Part shown: one piece after another, positions 5,368 to 5,514 of the stretch
Layout: every line of letters starts with the position of its first letter
How positions within the stretch are numbered: position 1 is the first letter of the stretch
Source: Actinomycetota bacterium
GTDB taxonomy: Bacteria; Actinomycetota; Actinomycetes; Mycobacteriales; Mycobacteriaceae
Assembly (NCBI GenBank): GCA_005787665.1
Contig: SYAB01000259.1
Span: 1-5,514 of the forward strand
DNA: 5,514 bases
Direction of reading: 5' to 3'
The notes under the pieces: model-generated
The model's input: the letters and a program-made list of their open reading frames with translations, nothing else
Databases searched by the model: none
Told to the model about the DNA's origin: nothing
Program-made: the position numbers and the translations under genes

Positions 5368-5514
5368 TCAGATGCGGTCGCGCGCGGCTGGGCAGGACAT
5401 GCACCGCGGGCCGCCCCGGCCTGTGCCCAGTTCGGTCGCCGCGATGGGCAGCACCTCGATGCCGGCATCGATCAGCCGGGCGTTCGTCTCGGTGTTGCGT
5501 TCGTAGGCCACCAC
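5368..5514 (-). CDS. arcA: Arginine deiminase, C-terminal end (5' part outside window)
   Basis: The minus strand gives the last 48 residues of arginine deiminase, which hydrolyses arginine to citrulline and ammonia in the cytoplasm as the first step of the ADI pathway. The fragment begins [14 protein letters not shown], followed by [14 protein letters not shown] and [11 protein letters not shown], the hallmark C-terminus of the family. The cysteine at fragment position 38 (codon 5403-5401) is the catalytic nucleophile of the guanidino-modifying fold, equivalent to Cys406 of the Pseudomonas enzyme or Cys398 of the Mycoplasma enzyme. The protein ends a few residues later at TGA (5370-5368). The start and about seven eighths of the gene lie beyond base 5514. 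It converges on the AbiEi/DUF559-like gene with a 73-nt gap. In M. tuberculosis arcA (Rv1001) converges directly with pmt (Rv1002c), consistent with this arrangement. Confidence 0.9.
   Translation of the reverse strand: MVAYERNTETNARLIDAGIEVLPIAATELGTGRGGPRCMSCPAARDRI

Noticed and set aside
5295..5371. Possible bidirectional terminator between the AbiEi/DUF559-like gene and arcA
   Set aside because: CCGTGC/GCACGG (5305-5310/5344-5349) and CTGAGGTC/GACCCTCAG (5324-5331/5363-5371) have long loops or a bulge, cannot form together and lack a T-run.

Overview
The window is high-GC actinobacterial DNA, almost certainly Mycobacterium in the broad sense; a fast-growing Mycolicibacterium-type species is my guess. 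The gene set (metG, pabB, rsmI, pmt, arcA) matches, as I remember it, the Rv1007c-Rv1001 neighbourhood of M. tuberculosis read in reverse. The proteins resemble the mycobacterial versions closely. Promoters look like bare TANNNT -10 boxes with little or no leader, which is also typical of mycobacteria.

Layout from left to right: (1) the 3' end of metG (methionyl-tRNA synthetase) on +; (2) a 110-nt gap holding a large imperfect stem-loop 3 nt after the metG stop and a small hairpin in front of pabB; (3) pabB on + (aminodeoxychorismate synthase component I, folate pathway); (4) rsmI on - (16S rRNA C1402 2'-O-methyltransferase), whose 3' end overlaps the pabB 3' end by 70 bp; (5) a compact divergent promoter region, 2659-2724, with back-to-back -10 boxes and, on the rsmI side, a possible leaderless 13-codon upstream ORF with three consecutive cysteine codons and a GTGA overlap with the rsmI start; (6) pmt on + (membrane protein O-mannosyltransferase); (7) a 182-nt gap with a C-rich 11/12-bp tandem repeat starting right at the pmt stop, followed by a 14-bp stem-loop, together resembling a termination region; (8) an accessory + strand gene with an AbiEi-like front half and a PD-(D/E)XK/DUF559-like nuclease-type end; (9) the 3' end of arcA (arginine deiminase) on -, converging on it.

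The core genes are housekeeping functions (translation, folate, ribosome modification, protein mannosylation, arginine catabolism) and do not form one pathway. M. tuberculosis has Rv1006 and Rv1004c in this neighbourhood, and both are missing here, whereas the AbiEi/DUF559-like gene between pmt and arcA has no counterpart there as far as I recall. The least ordinary signal is the cysteine-rich leaderless uORF in front of rsmI, which fits a class of cysteine-responsive attenuators described in mycobacteria but sits before a gene with no obvious sulfur role. I saw no tRNA, rRNA, CRISPR array or insertion sequence.
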